Shown here in pieces: positions 55,014 to 63,110 of a DNA stretch of 64,000 bases. Every line of letters starts with the position of its first letter. Positions within the stretch are counted from its first letter, which is position 1. The notes beneath the pieces are model-generated. The model was not told where the DNA came from. It worked only from the letters and a program-made list of their open reading frames with translations, and ran no database searches. The position numbers were made by a program, and so were the translations under genes. Source of the DNA: Aureitalea sp. L0-47 (lineage in GTDB: Bacteria; Bacteroidota; Bacteroidia; Flavobacteriales; Flavobacteriaceae); assembly GCF_026126405.1 (NCBI RefSeq), contig NZ_JAFMTQ010000009.1:1-64000 (forward strand), read 5' to 3'.

Positions 55014-56712
55014 TCACAATCTCTTTAAATATTCCTTCACTTTCCTCTTCCAATTTTAAAAGATCTGATGTAATCTCTTCTAAACTCCTAAGGGGTTTGT
55101 ATTTGTAGAAATACTTCGTGAAATTGATCTCATACCCCACTTTATCTTTACTTCTTTCCATCCAACTTTTCGGAAGATGAGGTTTCACTTCTCGATTAAA
55201 ATAGTCATCGATATCATCTGTAAGAGGAACTCTTTCATAATCTCTTTTGGAGGTATCAGGTTTTGGTGATCCATCTCTCTTAGTTACAACCTCCCCATTT
55301 TCCATTTCGGATTGTTCTATGACAACCTTCGTATATCCAAAGAACTCATTGTCAAAAATCTTTGAAAACTCCGATTCTTGATTATCTCGATATAATTGGA
55401 TCAATTCTTCTCTGAATGGTTTTGAGATATACTTTCGTTTACTCCCTAAACTTTTCTTCATTGTTGAGTAAAAAGAAGAACCATCAATGAGTTGGATTTT
55501 TCCTTTTCGATGAGGTTTCTTTTTATTGGTAACGACCCATATGTAGGTTGATATTCCCGTATTAAAGAACAATTGATCAGGGAGGGAAACAATACATTCC
55601 AACCAATCATTTTCGATGATCCATCTTCTGATTTCACTTTCCCCACTTCCAGCGTCTCCTGTAAATAAGGGAGATCCATTAAAGACCACCCCAATTCGAG
55701 ATCCCTCATCTTTCATTTTAGAGATCATATGTTGAAGGAAAAGAAGAGAACCATCCGAACTCCTTGGGGTTCCCACAGAGAATCGACCCATAGGATTTTT
55801 ACTTTCCTCATCAACAAATTCCTTCTCGGATTTCCAACTTACTCCAAAAGGAGGATTGGTGATCATGTAATCGAATTTTCGACCTTCAAACTGATCCATT
55901 GACAATGAAGAACCTAATTTGATATTGTCGGGATCCTCTCCCGTAATCAACATATCCGATTTACAGATAGAATAGGTCTGAGGGTTTAGTTCCTGTCCAT
56001 ATAGATTGACCCGAACCTTATTGGAAACATTTTTCTCGATCCATTCTTTACCGATGGTCAACATACCTCCTGTTCCCGCACACGGATCAAATATGGACCG
56101 GATGATCCCTTCACCTGAGAGGTTATCTTCTTCCCCTGAGAACACCAATGAAACGAGTAATTTAACCACATCCCTTGGGGTGTAGTGCTCCCCGGAGGTT
56201 TCGTTGCTCATTTCGCTAAACTTACGAAGGAGTTCTTCGAAGATCTGTCCCATTGTATGGTTATCTACTTTGTTGGGATGAAGATCCACTTCGGTGAATT
56301 TATCTATGAGTAGGTATAGTTTGTTGTTTTTTAGAAGTTTCTCAACGGGTTTCTCCAATTGAAAGTTTTCCAAGATCTCGAATACATTTTGTGAAAATCC
56401 ATTGATGTAATTGGGAAAATTAACTTTGAGTCCATTGGGATCACCTTTCAGTCTTTGAAGATCAAAATTTGAATGATTGAAGAATTTGAGTCCTGTTTGT
56501 TTCTTAATAATCGGAGTAGGATCAACCTCATCCTTTAACTCCTTGTAAAGTTCAATGACTTTATCCTTTTTGGGTTCTATAACACAATCCAATCTTCGGA
56601 GAACAACAAAAGGTAGAATGACATCTCCGTATTCGTGTTGTTTGAAGAGACCACGTAACACGTCATCACAAACATTCCATATAAAACTTGATATTTCTTG
56701 GTGGGTTGACAT
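55006..56712 (-). CDS. hsdM: Type I DNA methyltransferase M subunit
   Basis: A 568-aa N6-adenine methyltransferase subunit. The helical N-terminal domain (about 1-150) is followed by the AdoMet-binding catalytic domain: GEHYTPRDVV at 174-183, motif I FDPCAGTGGM at 208-217 and the catalytic NPPF at 286-289. A long C-terminal part continues to ITSDLLKLEEE. It is first in the operon, upstream of the two accessory genes, hsdS and hsdR, all overlapping. The 77-bp gap before it is likely to hold the operon promoter. Confidence 0.95.
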   Translation of the reverse strand: MSTHQEISSFIWNVCDDVLRGLFKQHEYGDVILPFVVLRRLDCVIEPKKDKVIELYKELKDEVDPTPIIKKQTGLKFFNHSNFDLQRLKGDPNGLKVNFPNYINGFSQNVFEILENFQLEKPVEKLLKNNKLYLLIDKFTEVDLHPNKVDNHTMGQIFEELLRKFSEMSNETSGEHYTPRDVVKLLVSLVFSGEEDNLSGEGIIRSIFDPCAGTGGMLTIGKEWIEKNVSNKVRVNLYGQELNPQTYSICKSDMLITGEDPDNIKLGSSLSMDQFEGRKFDYMITNPPFGVSWKSEKEFVDEESKNPMGRFSVGTPRSSDGSLLFLQHMISKMKDEGSRIGVVFNGSPLFTGDAGSGESEIRRWIIENDWLECIVSLPDQLFFNTGISTYIWVVTNKKKPHRKGKIQLIDGSSFYSTMKKSLGSKRKYISKPFREELIQLYRDNQESEFSKIFDNEFFGYTKVVIEQSEMENGEVVTKRDGSPKPDTSKRDYERVPLTDDIDDYFNREVKPHLPKSWMERSKDKVGYEINFTKYFYKYKPLRSLEEITSDLLKLEEESEGIFKEIVNE

Positions 56713-56789
56713 AAGGGTTGATATGTTTAGCTAACGGGGAAATTAATCAAAATGGAATTGAAATGCTAACGTGATTCCGTAATAGGGTA

Positions 56790-57389
56790 CTAACTTCTCT
56801 TAAATTGGCGGATGATCTCTTTTACTTTTCTGTTTCTTTCAGATTTAGTCAATTTTGAACATTCATTTGACTGAAGAAATTCAAAAATTAAGTTTGTAAG
56901 TATATGATTATATTGAATACCTCCTTGGTTCAAAAATCTTTCAAAATCATCTTTTGAATATCTCCTTCCATTTAGCCGAACAACTGGTTTTAAAATCGAA
57001 TTATTCTTAAACCAATTTCGAACTGATCGGATATTATACACTTGTTGAGTTTCGGGGTTTATGGGTTGATAAAAAAGATGTAATTCAGGAATTGTTAAGT
57101 TTTTGAAAGTATCATTTAATTCCCTTTCACTTGGAAGGTTAATTTTATAGTGTCCTAGATCATGTTTTACAAATTCTTGAAACCAATTCCTTAATTTAAA
57201 GGAAATAACCTCCAGCTTTTGTAGTTCTTCCGTGAAATAATCAATGATTTCTTCCTTACTCTCAAGATGCGGTGGAATTGAACTTTCAAATAAGTTACTT
57301 CTCTTGGGATATTTAAAATTATTTAATCTTATTTCCTCCTCAATTTTATTCATCGCCAGTAACATCTTTCTCAATACTTTTCTTTCCAT
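56790..57389 (-). CDS. Island protein with C-terminal HTH-like DNA-binding region
   Basis: Read from the ATG at 57389 (MERKVLRKML) the product is 199 aa. That start is preferred over the ATG at 57437 because the TTAAC-TTTAAAAA leader shared by other island genes lies just upstream of it. The central and N-terminal parts are helical and charged (KEEIIDYFTEELQKLEVISFKLRNW). Near the C-terminal third, IRSVRNWFKNNSILKPVVRLNGRRYSKDDFERFL is like the winged-HTH/excisionase pattern that reads a DNA site. It is divergent from a small gene at 57544, suggesting a regulator of this intergenic region. Not a recognised family. Confidence 0.55.
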   Translation of the reverse strand: MERKVLRKMLLAMNKIEEEIRLNNFKYPKRSNLFESSIPPHLESKEEIIDYFTEELQKLEVISFKLRNWFQEFVKHDLGHYKINLPSERELNDTFKNLTIPELHLFYQPINPETQQVYNIRSVRNWFKNNSILKPVVRLNGRRYSKDDFERFLNQGGIQYNHILTNLIFEFLQSNECSKLTKSERNRKVKEIIRQFKRS

Positions 57390-57498
57390 AATTGTGATTT
57401 TTTTAAAGTTAAGGAAGTAATCGGAAATGACCCACACCCGATTTAATGCAATTATGTTCCAAATATATACATAACAGATTATCAGTCTATTAACTACA

Positions 57499-57506
57499 TA
57501 AATTTG
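57499..57506 (+). promoter_or_regulatory. -7 element before the small-gene pair at 57544
   Basis: TAAATTTG exact match, 37 bp before the ATG at 57544, inside the 154-bp divergent intergenic region. Confidence 0.5.
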
Positions 57507-57543
57507 TTCATGAATTAATTATTAACTATTAAAAACAAATATT

Positions 57544-57852
57544 ATGAACAGAAAAGAAAGAAGAGAATTAAAAAGAATCGTTAAAAAAGAAATTAGACAA
57601 TTAGTCTGTGATAAAGAAGAAACAGGAATGGTCAATTTGAGTGATACTTACATTAAAAGGTATTCTACCATCATCACCAATACCTTAGTCAATTTTCAGT
57701 ATAAATCTTCAAAAGATTTTTTTGAAACCATCTATATAGTTTTGGGTGTAATCAATGATTTTCATGAAACAATTATTCCAAATTATAATAATGTTGAGAT
57801 TCTACGATTGAGTGATGAATGTAATTGTATGGAAATGATTATCAAAAAGTGA
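57544..57852 (+). CDS. Small basic-start hypothetical protein
   Basis: A 102-aa protein starting with a Lys/Arg-rich helix (RKERRELKRIVKKEIRQL) followed by a hydrophobic helix TIYIVLGVINDFHETII near residue 62. Several Cys residues occur, including a CNCME motif near the end. No family recognised. The stop is 5 bp from the next gene, so they form a pair. The leader TTATTAACTATTAAAAA precedes the ATG by 8 nt. Confidence 0.5.
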   Translation: MNRKERRELKRIVKKEIRQLVCDKEETGMVNLSDTYIKRYSTIITNTLVNFQYKSSKDFFETIYIVLGVINDFHETIIPNYNNVEILRLSDECNCMEMIIKK

Positions 57853-57857
57853 CAATC

Positions 57858-58067
57858 ATGACGACAGAACAAGAAAAACAAGAAAACGATAGATTCTTTA
57901 AACAAGTAATTTCATTTTCCAAAATGTATTTCTATCCTTTAATTGGGGAATACTATAAAATTGAAGGACATAAAATGTATCCCGAAACCCAAAAAGGAAA
58001 AAGGACGATTCAGGAAATTACTACATTGGAATTTCAAAGAGAACATTTAGGGGATTTATTAGATTAG
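57858..58067 (+). CDS. Small hypothetical protein, partner of the preceding gene
   Basis: A 69-aa protein from the ATG at 57858 (MTTEQEKQEND), preferred over an ATG at 57825 inside the upstream gene. It has a central aromatic segment (FSKMYFYPLIGEYYKIEGHKMYP) and acidic ends. No homologue recalled. It is followed by an unusually long inverted repeat that probably terminates it. Confidence 0.5.
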   Translation: MTTEQEKQENDRFFKQVISFSKMYFYPLIGEYYKIEGHKMYPETQKGKRTIQEITTLEFQREHLGDLLD

Positions 58068-58073
58068 AAATTG

Positions 58074-58115
58074 ATGAAGGTAAAAAGGTTACTGAATTAA
58101 CCTTTTTACCTTCAT
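58074..58115. terminator. 18-bp perfect inverted repeat, probable bidirectional terminator
   Basis: Arms ATGAAGGTAAAAAGGTTA (58074-58091) and its exact complement at 58098-58115 surround the 6-base loop CTGAAT. The serine recombinase ends within it (stop at 58089), so its right arm also encodes that protein's last residues MKVKRL. Convergent genes flank it. No long T run follows on either strand, so a processing or recombination role remains possible. Confidence 0.65.
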
Positions 58116-58709
58116 TATTGTTCCATTGCTTCGACCCGTAAGTTTCATTGTTTCCCTAACTGATCTTCCTTTATTTAGATACTTGACCACATCTTTGTAC
58201 TCCTCCAAAATCTCTTTTTCGGATTTTTTGTATCCTTTTTTACGACCTACTTTTCCACCTTTTTTAATGTAGTTGTCATATCCCGACTTTATTCGTTGTC
58301 TGATCTGAGTCCTTTCCATTTCTGAAATGGAAGTAAGGATTTGGATCATCAAATTGGATAAGGGGTTTTTATTTCCTTTTTCATCGAGGGTTTCGATATT
58401 AAAATTCTTGATGAATAGTGAGATTTTGTTTTCAGACAAAGTTTCTATGGTACTTAAAACTTCGAGGGTATTCCTTCCCAACCGACTCATCTCCCAACAA
58501 AGAACCTTATCTACATTGTTATCTTGGATAAAGTCAATCATTTCCATCAGGACTTCTCGTTCCTGGTTCTTTTTACTACCTGAAACTTTCTCTTCAAAGA
58601 CAGAAAGTAGATCAAATTTCATTTTCTGACAATATTCAGTCAATTCTCTGATCTGTCTTTGATTGTCCTGAGATGAGGTAGATACCCTCGAATAGATAAC
58701 AACTCTCAT
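58089..58709 (-). CDS. Serine recombinase (resolvase/invertase family)
   Basis: A 206-aa small serine recombinase. The catalytic region begins VVIYSRVSTSSQDNQRQ with nucleophile Ser10, and carries CWEMSRLGRNTLEVL near residue 75 and the E-helix region MIQILTSISEMERTQIRQRIKSG near 121-143. The C-terminal domain (KSEKEILEEYKDVVKYLNKGRSVRETMKLTGRSNGTIMKV) is a resolvase-type HTH. It could resolve multimers of the excised element or invert DNA; no flanking invertible repeats are evident. It overlaps the small gene upstream by 4 bp. Confidence 0.9.
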   Translation of the reverse strand: MRVVIYSRVSTSSQDNQRQIRELTEYCQKMKFDLLSVFEEKVSGSKKNQEREVLMEMIDFIQDNNVDKVLCWEMSRLGRNTLEVLSTIETLSENKISLFIKNFNIETLDEKGNKNPLSNLMIQILTSISEMERTQIRQRIKSGYDNYIKKGGKVGRKKGYKKSEKEILEEYKDVVKYLNKGRSVRETMKLTGRSNGTIMKVKRLIQ

Positions 58710-58966
58710 CCTTGGGGAAATTTAAGTTGAACCATTCCTTTACAGAGATATTCCAAAAAATGTAAAATATCTCCATTGTTGAAATCGATCTTAACTAATC
58801 TCCACTTTATTTGAAGTTGAGTTTCTAAGTCAAGACAGGATATAAATTCTATGACCACATCCATGGGGATGAGGTGATTTCCAAATGGACTATCTGAGGG
58901 GATCAAGAAGGAATGATCCATGGGTATTCCCTTCTCGGAAAGTAATCGTGTGAGGTAGTTCTTCAT
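58706..58966 (-). CDS. Small MGE protein coupled to the serine recombinase
   Basis: An 86-aa protein (MKNYLTRLLSEKG start) of a type I recall seeing repeatedly in Flavobacteria mobile elements next to integrases or resolvases. It contains VVIEFISCLDLETQLQIKWRLVKIDFNNGDILHFLEYL, a helix-strand pattern that recurs in those proteins. The stop overlaps the recombinase ATG (ATGA), so it is co-translated. Function unknown; its near-constant company with recombinases suggests a regulatory or accessory role. Confidence 0.6.
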   Translation of the reverse strand: MKNYLTRLLSEKGIPMDHSFLIPSDSPFGNHLIPMDVVIEFISCLDLETQLQIKWRLVKIDFNNGDILHFLEYLCKGMVQLKFPQG

Positions 58967-59040
58967 AACGTATCAAATTAATCTTTTAGATTACAATGGT
59001 CCTGAATTCCAGTGTATTAACCAAGGAAAACAAGATTAAA

Positions 59041-59068
59041 ATGATACATTTTTGACATGATACACTTT
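59041..59068. repeat. Direct repeat ATGATACAYTTT in the divergent regulatory region
   Basis: ATGATACATTTT (59041-59052) and ATGATACACTTT (59057-59068) are 16 bp apart, about 1.5 helical turns, between the divergent genes at 58966 (minus) and 59171 (plus). This is a plausible operator for a repressor encoded on the island. Confidence 0.5.
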
Positions 59069-59170
59069 CTTCAAAAAAAATTCAAAATTTTTTAAAAAAT
59101 GTCTAAACAAAATCCACATTGGATACTATAAGTCCTGTAAATGATTATTAACCTTTAAAAACTAAAAGAT

Positions 59171-59665
59171 ATGTGGAAAGTAGAAAAAACAGAAAATGGT
59201 AAGGTAGACTTAGAAGATCTAATTCAAAGTACCCCAAATAAACGATTAGTTGATTTTTATTGGGATGCCATGGAAAATTTTACTCGGAAAAAACCAAAAA
59301 TAGAACTTAAAAATATTCTAACTAGTGAATGTGAATATCAAGATGAATTCGATAATCTATTTGGGTTAATGGAAGAGAATATAAGAAATTATGTAAGAGA
59401 TTATTCGGAGGAAGAATTACAGAAACAATTAATATATCACGATATAACAATCTCACAATTCAACAATTTCATCCAACATGAAAGAGATATTGACGAGGAA
59501 TTATATGACAGACTATATGAATATTATATTGCTGTTGAGGTTTGTAGTGAGTGGTCAATTGAATGGTTTATAGTCAAATTACTTGAATACCATAAAATAA
59601 TAATTGAGTCACCTGATTCGGATTATGGAGAATTTGAAATAAATACTTCAACAAAAGGTCAATAG
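59171..59665 (+). CDS. Acidic hypothetical protein, start of replication module
   Basis: A 164-aa acidic protein rich in Glu, Asp, Tyr and Phe (FDNLFGLMEENIRNYVRDYSEEELQ, then FNNFIQHERDIDEELYDRLYEYY), so probably helical. No recognised domain. It begins 9 nt after the leader TTATTAACCTTTAAAAA and opens a plus-strand run of five genes ending in the polymerase-like gene, so it may be a replication or regulatory accessory. Confidence 0.55.
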   Translation: MWKVEKTENGKVDLEDLIQSTPNKRLVDFYWDAMENFTRKKPKIELKNILTSECEYQDEFDNLFGLMEENIRNYVRDYSEEELQKQLIYHDITISQFNNFIQHERDIDEELYDRLYEYYIAVEVCSEWSIEWFIVKLLEYHKIIIESPDSDYGEFEINTSTKGQ

Positions 59666-59694
59666 GATAATATATATCTAAAAAGGATTGAATT

Positions 59695-59862
59695 ATGGAA
59701 AGAAAAAAATATGTAAAAAACTTAGAGGATTTTATTCTCGAAATAAAAGATCAAACTCCAGTTAGATCCGAGACAATCAGATCACTTGATTGGGAATACT
59801 TAGAGTTTGAGGAGATAGAAAAAAAACATCGTAGAAAGAAAAATGAAAAAGGAGATAAATAA
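59695..59862 (+). CDS. Small charged protein
   Basis: A 55-aa reading frame (MERKKYVKNLEDF start, ending RRKKNEKGDK) with ATG at 59695. It overlaps the next ATG (59843) by 20 bp, in a different frame, which supports co-expression. The ends are basic and the middle is acidic. No family recognised; a possible small DNA-binding or accessory protein. Confidence 0.45.
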   Translation: MERKKYVKNLEDFILEIKDQTPVRSETIRSLDWEYLEFEEIEKKHRRKKNEKGDK

Positions 59863-60094
59863 AGTGAGGGTTTATAGTATGAGGGATCTTTCTAAAAAAT
59901 TGGAGGTTCAAAAGTATCATATCAAGAATTGGATCAATGACTTCGAATTGAAACCTAATTATATCAATGATGGGGTTTATTACTTTAATTCGGAAAGATT
60001 GTTACCCTTTCTCATTTACCTGAACTACAAAGAGAGGTTGAACCTCATAAAAAAGAACCTAATGGAATGGACAACGAAAGAAACAACAATATAA
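59843..60094 (+). CDS. Excisionase/MerR-like HTH protein
   Basis: An 83-aa protein with a classical HTH-MerR/excisionase layout: VYSMRDLSKKLEVQKYHIKNWIN (helix-turn-helix, residues 10-32), then FELKPNYINDGVYYFNSERL (wing and recognition). AlpA/Xis-like proteins of this type control excision or replication of satellites. It overlaps the next small gene by 28 bp. Confidence 0.7.
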   Translation: MKKEINKVRVYSMRDLSKKLEVQKYHIKNWINDFELKPNYINDGVYYFNSERLLPFLIYLNYKERLNLIKKNLMEWTTKETTI

Positions 60095-60195
60095 GAAGAA
60101 GGATACTTCAAAAGGAGAAGAGGATACTTGACTATAAGGACAAAATAGACAAGTTAAATCAAGAAATACAAAAATTGAGGGATAGACTAAAATAA
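60067..60195 (+). CDS. Very small coiled-coil protein
   Basis: A 42-aa frame (ATG at 60067): Asn/Arg-rich start, then KEKRILDYKDKIDKLNQEI, a heptad-like helix. Its TAA is directly followed by the ATG of the polymerase-like gene (TAAATG), and it overlaps the preceding HTH gene. Tight spacing suggests a real, co-translated peptide, but no homologue is known to me. Confidence 0.45.
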   Translation: MDNERNNNIRRRILQKEKRILDYKDKIDKLNQEIQKLRDRLK

Positions 60196-61272
60196 ATGAA
60201 GTTCACCCATTACGATTATGAAAATAACCTCGTAGGATTAATTCCTAAGAGGTTATTGGAGTTGTCTGAAAGAGAATTTAAAAACCGATCATCTCGAAAT
60301 ACTCTCTTAAAAACATATTGTTTGATACTTAGCAAAGTTGAAACCGAAATTAAACGTGGGAGAAACAGGGGAGATGAAAAGAAAAAATATTATGTCTCTT
60401 TATCATCAAAGTATTTTCGAAAATCAATTCTTACGGGATATAAAAGATACCTTGATTTTTTAATTAGCCATGGTTTCGTTGAGGTTAGGAAACGAGAGTT
60501 GGATTTCCATGAAAGAAGGAAGAGGGGGATCTATATTGATATTCATGATGACCCCATATTTGTCGAATCCTACCAAGTAGGAACTAGGTCAAAGGAATAT
60601 ACAATTAAGGAGTTTCCCGTTTTATCAGATCAGGAGTTGAGGTTTCCATTGAGAATTAAGGAAAGCCCATGTCGAATAAAAAACAGGCGTTTTTTAGAGT
60701 CCGTTGGGATTGAAGATGTAAAAATGTCCTCCGATCAATATGGGTATAGATTATATCACAATTTGACCAACTCCTACAAGAAAGTATTACCTCAACTTGA
60801 TCAAGATTTTATCGGATATGATATTAAAACATCCATTCCCTATCAGATAAAGGAATACATCAAAAAGAAAGGGTATAATGATGATCCTTTTTTAGAATTA
60901 TTTGATGGAGATTTCTATGAAAATTGGGGTAGTGTTTTGGGGATGGATATCTCTGACCGAAAGAAAGTAAAAAGAAGTTTCAATACCTATTTGAATGGGA
61001 AAAGTAATGATTATCCACCCGATTTGGATGAGATAGTAAAACATAAATTCCCCTTATTTCACTCCCTTAAAAGTAAAGGTTTAGGGAAGAAAATGGTGAG
61101 GGTTGAAACCGACTTGATGTTGAACAAAGTTATCGGGAATATTCCCGCAGAAAAGGTTTTAACAATACATGATGGATTTATCGTCTTTCGTAATGATATC
61201 GTTATAGTTGATAAATACCTAAATGACCTCAACGAATTGAAGGAATTTACAATCGTAAAGAAGAGGATGTAA
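60196..61272 (+). CDS. Winged-helix plus family A DNA polymerase palm-like replication protein
   Basis: A 358-aa protein. The N-terminal part (residues about 30-130) looks like a winged helix (RNTLLKTYCLILSKVE, then SILTGYKRYLDFLISHGFVEV with a beta wing). The C-terminal part shows three motifs in the order and spacing expected of family A polymerases: motif A YDIKTS with Asp209, motif B-like R255-x2-V-K-R-x-F-x2-YLNG268, and motif C TIHDGF with His325-Asp326. A conserved Glu lies at VETDL (304). No exonuclease domain is present and it is far shorter than PolA. It is last in the module opposite the integrase. Replication of the excised element is inferred. Confidence 0.6.
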   Translation: MKFTHYDYENNLVGLIPKRLLELSEREFKNRSSRNTLLKTYCLILSKVETEIKRGRNRGDEKKKYYVSLSSKYFRKSILTGYKRYLDFLISHGFVEVRKRELDFHERRKRGIYIDIHDDPIFVESYQVGTRSKEYTIKEFPVLSDQELRFPLRIKESPCRIKNRRFLESVGIEDVKMSSDQYGYRLYHNLTNSYKKVLPQLDQDFIGYDIKTSIPYQIKEYIKKKGYNDDPFLELFDGDFYENWGSVLGMDISDRKKVKRSFNTYLNGKSNDYPPDLDEIVKHKFPLFHSLKSKGLGKKMVRVETDLMLNKVIGNIPAEKVLTIHDGFIVFRNDIVIVDKYLNDLNELKEFTIVKKRM

Positions 61273-61647
61273 TAGGAATACTACCATTACTTTGTTACCT
61301 GATTTTCCAATATCATAATCCAATTTATAGAATATCAAATTTCACTTTAAAAACTAAGTCCATAATTTTACTTTTTTACATTATACCATCAACATCTAAA
61401 TCATCAAGACACTCTTCAAATATCTCAAAGATGTGTTGTATCAATATTTCTTGATCAACCTGATCTTTACCTTCAATTCTATTTAAATCAAATTCAAATT
61501 TTACTATCATAACTATATTTTTAACTATTAATAATTAAGTCTTATAGTAAAGAATAATAAAGAAGTTGCGTAGATTTTATATACAAATTGAACTATTCGA
61601 TAAGATGTAAAGAATATTCGCTATACAACATAAAGTTGGACTAGTTT
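61273..61647. other. AT-rich intergenic region between polymerase-like gene and integrase
   Basis: A 375-bp AT-rich stretch. It holds one candidate small gene on the minus strand (61376-61510); otherwise no terminator hairpin, tRNA or obvious iteron array is visible. It is a reasonable place for a replication origin or integrase terminator, but no direct evidence is seen. Confidence 0.4.
61376..61510 (-). CDS. Candidate 44-aa acidic peptide
   Basis: ATG at 61510 on the minus strand gives a 44-aa acidic frame (MIVKFEFDLNRIEGK start; ending ECLDDLDVDGIM). The leader TTATTAATAGTTAAAAA, like those of other island genes, precedes the ATG by 7 nt, which is the main support. No homologue is known to me. 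Confidence 0.4.
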   Translation of the reverse strand: MIVKFEFDLNRIEGKDQVDQEILIQHIFEIFEECLDDLDVDGIM

Positions 61648-63093
61648 TTATTCTGAATTAGATAACATACCTAAACTTCTAAATGCTTCTGAATTATCAG
61701 CATCTATCTTCTCTTTACTAAAAGAACTGACATAGGACTCAGTAACAGATAGATTAGAATGACCAAGACTCTTACTGATGGTGTAGATATCAGCACCTGT
61801 TTCTAACATCAGATTACTATAAGAATGTCTGGCAATGTGGGAACTCAGTCTAATGTTTGGATTACCTGTTATAGGTGCCAATTTTTTCAACTGCTTATTA
61901 TACACAGCAGTCATAGATGAAATCTTATTTACCTGTTTCCTATTGAGTCTGGTATTCTTATGAAACTCTACATCTTTAAATAGATCATTAGGTAATACAG
62001 GAATAATAAAATCATTATTATGATCTATACTATATTTCAATATCAACTCATATTGAATACGTGCTAATTTCTTTTTCAACAATGTAATCTTACCTGTAAA
62101 TGTGTCATAGAAACTAACATCTAGATCCTGATCTACTTTATTCTGTGCGTATCTAATTAGATTTTGATATGTATCAGTTACAGCTTCATCATCAGTTATA
62201 CTTTTAACTTCATACTTATCTTTATAATACATTTCCATATACCTCTTTCTATCCACATAATAGAATATACATCTAGTTAGTTCAGGTGATAACTGAATAG
62301 AGTTGGGTGTTCTTGTTTTGTATTGAATGAAATCAATCCTAGATAAGACTCTGACAAAATTTATATTAGAATATCTGAGTGTAAGTAGATCACTCACTCT
62401 TAATCCCTGCCCATAGATTTGGAATAGAAATCTATTTCTTATCTCATATAACTTTGGATCATTAATATCTTCATCAACTAAACATCGTAAGTTGTAAGTA
62501 TTAAGATATTCCTTTTCTATCTTCTTATCATTCGCTAATGAATAATTCTTAAAGGGATCATCTAATGTGACATATACCTTTTCATTGAGTGCCTGTCTAA
62601 ACAACTTTTGAATACATTTGAAATAATTGTGGATAGTATTATCACCAATAGATTTAGTTCTAAGGAAGTTCTTGAATTTATTAAGAAATTTAATAGTTAT
62701 ATCAGAGAATAACACTTCATCTTGATATGATCTAAGATGTTTATATGTAGTGATATACTTCTTTGAATTACCAATCTTTTTTGCGCTAACCAGATCATTA
62801 ATATGATTATCCAAATATTCTAAAAAGGAACCTTCTTTATATGTGTGTGATATGTCTGATTGGGAAAGTAACTTCTTTAAATCACTGATTTTATCATCAA
62901 TTTTAGAATTGAGTAGAATATGATCAGGATGGGATTTCCTTACTTCATTTCTATTCTTATTCCAATCACTTTCATTCAACCTTATTGAGAGTGTGTGATA
63001 AGTATGCTTTCTATTCTTTGTAACTCGAATATTGATTATACCATATTTCTCATTCTTACTTCTCTTTTTTAATGTTGGATTATAAGTGATCAT
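61648..63093 (-). CDS. Tyrosine recombinase / integrase of the island
   Basis: A 481-aa integrase of Bacteroidota MGE type. Residues about 90-190 form the SAM-like core-binding domain (YKHLRSYQDEVLF, TIHNYFKCIQKLFRQAL), and the catalytic domain carries Arg232 (GLRVSD), His419 and Arg422 in HIARH, His445 (LGHSN) and nucleophile Tyr454 (TESYVS). The N-terminal roughly 80 residues (KKRSKNEKYGIINIRV) are an arm-binding-type domain. It is encoded 125 bp from the right core repeat and transcribed inward. The GAGGGAAACA repeats lie in its promoter, so autoregulation is possible. Confidence 0.93.
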   Translation of the reverse strand: MITYNPTLKKRSKNEKYGIINIRVTKNRKHTYHTLSIRLNESDWNKNRNEVRKSHPDHILLNSKIDDKISDLKKLLSQSDISHTYKEGSFLEYLDNHINDLVSAKKIGNSKKYITTYKHLRSYQDEVLFSDITIKFLNKFKNFLRTKSIGDNTIHNYFKCIQKLFRQALNEKVYVTLDDPFKNYSLANDKKIEKEYLNTYNLRCLVDEDINDPKLYEIRNRFLFQIYGQGLRVSDLLTLRYSNINFVRVLSRIDFIQYKTRTPNSIQLSPELTRCIFYYVDRKRYMEMYYKDKYEVKSITDDEAVTDTYQNLIRYAQNKVDQDLDVSFYDTFTGKITLLKKKLARIQYELILKYSIDHNNDFIIPVLPNDLFKDVEFHKNTRLNRKQVNKISSMTAVYNKQLKKLAPITGNPNIRLSSHIARHSYSNLMLETGADIYTISKSLGHSNLSVTESYVSSFSKEKIDADNSEAFRSLGMLSNSE

Positions 63094-63110
63094 ATCTCTA
63101 TCTCTTTTAT

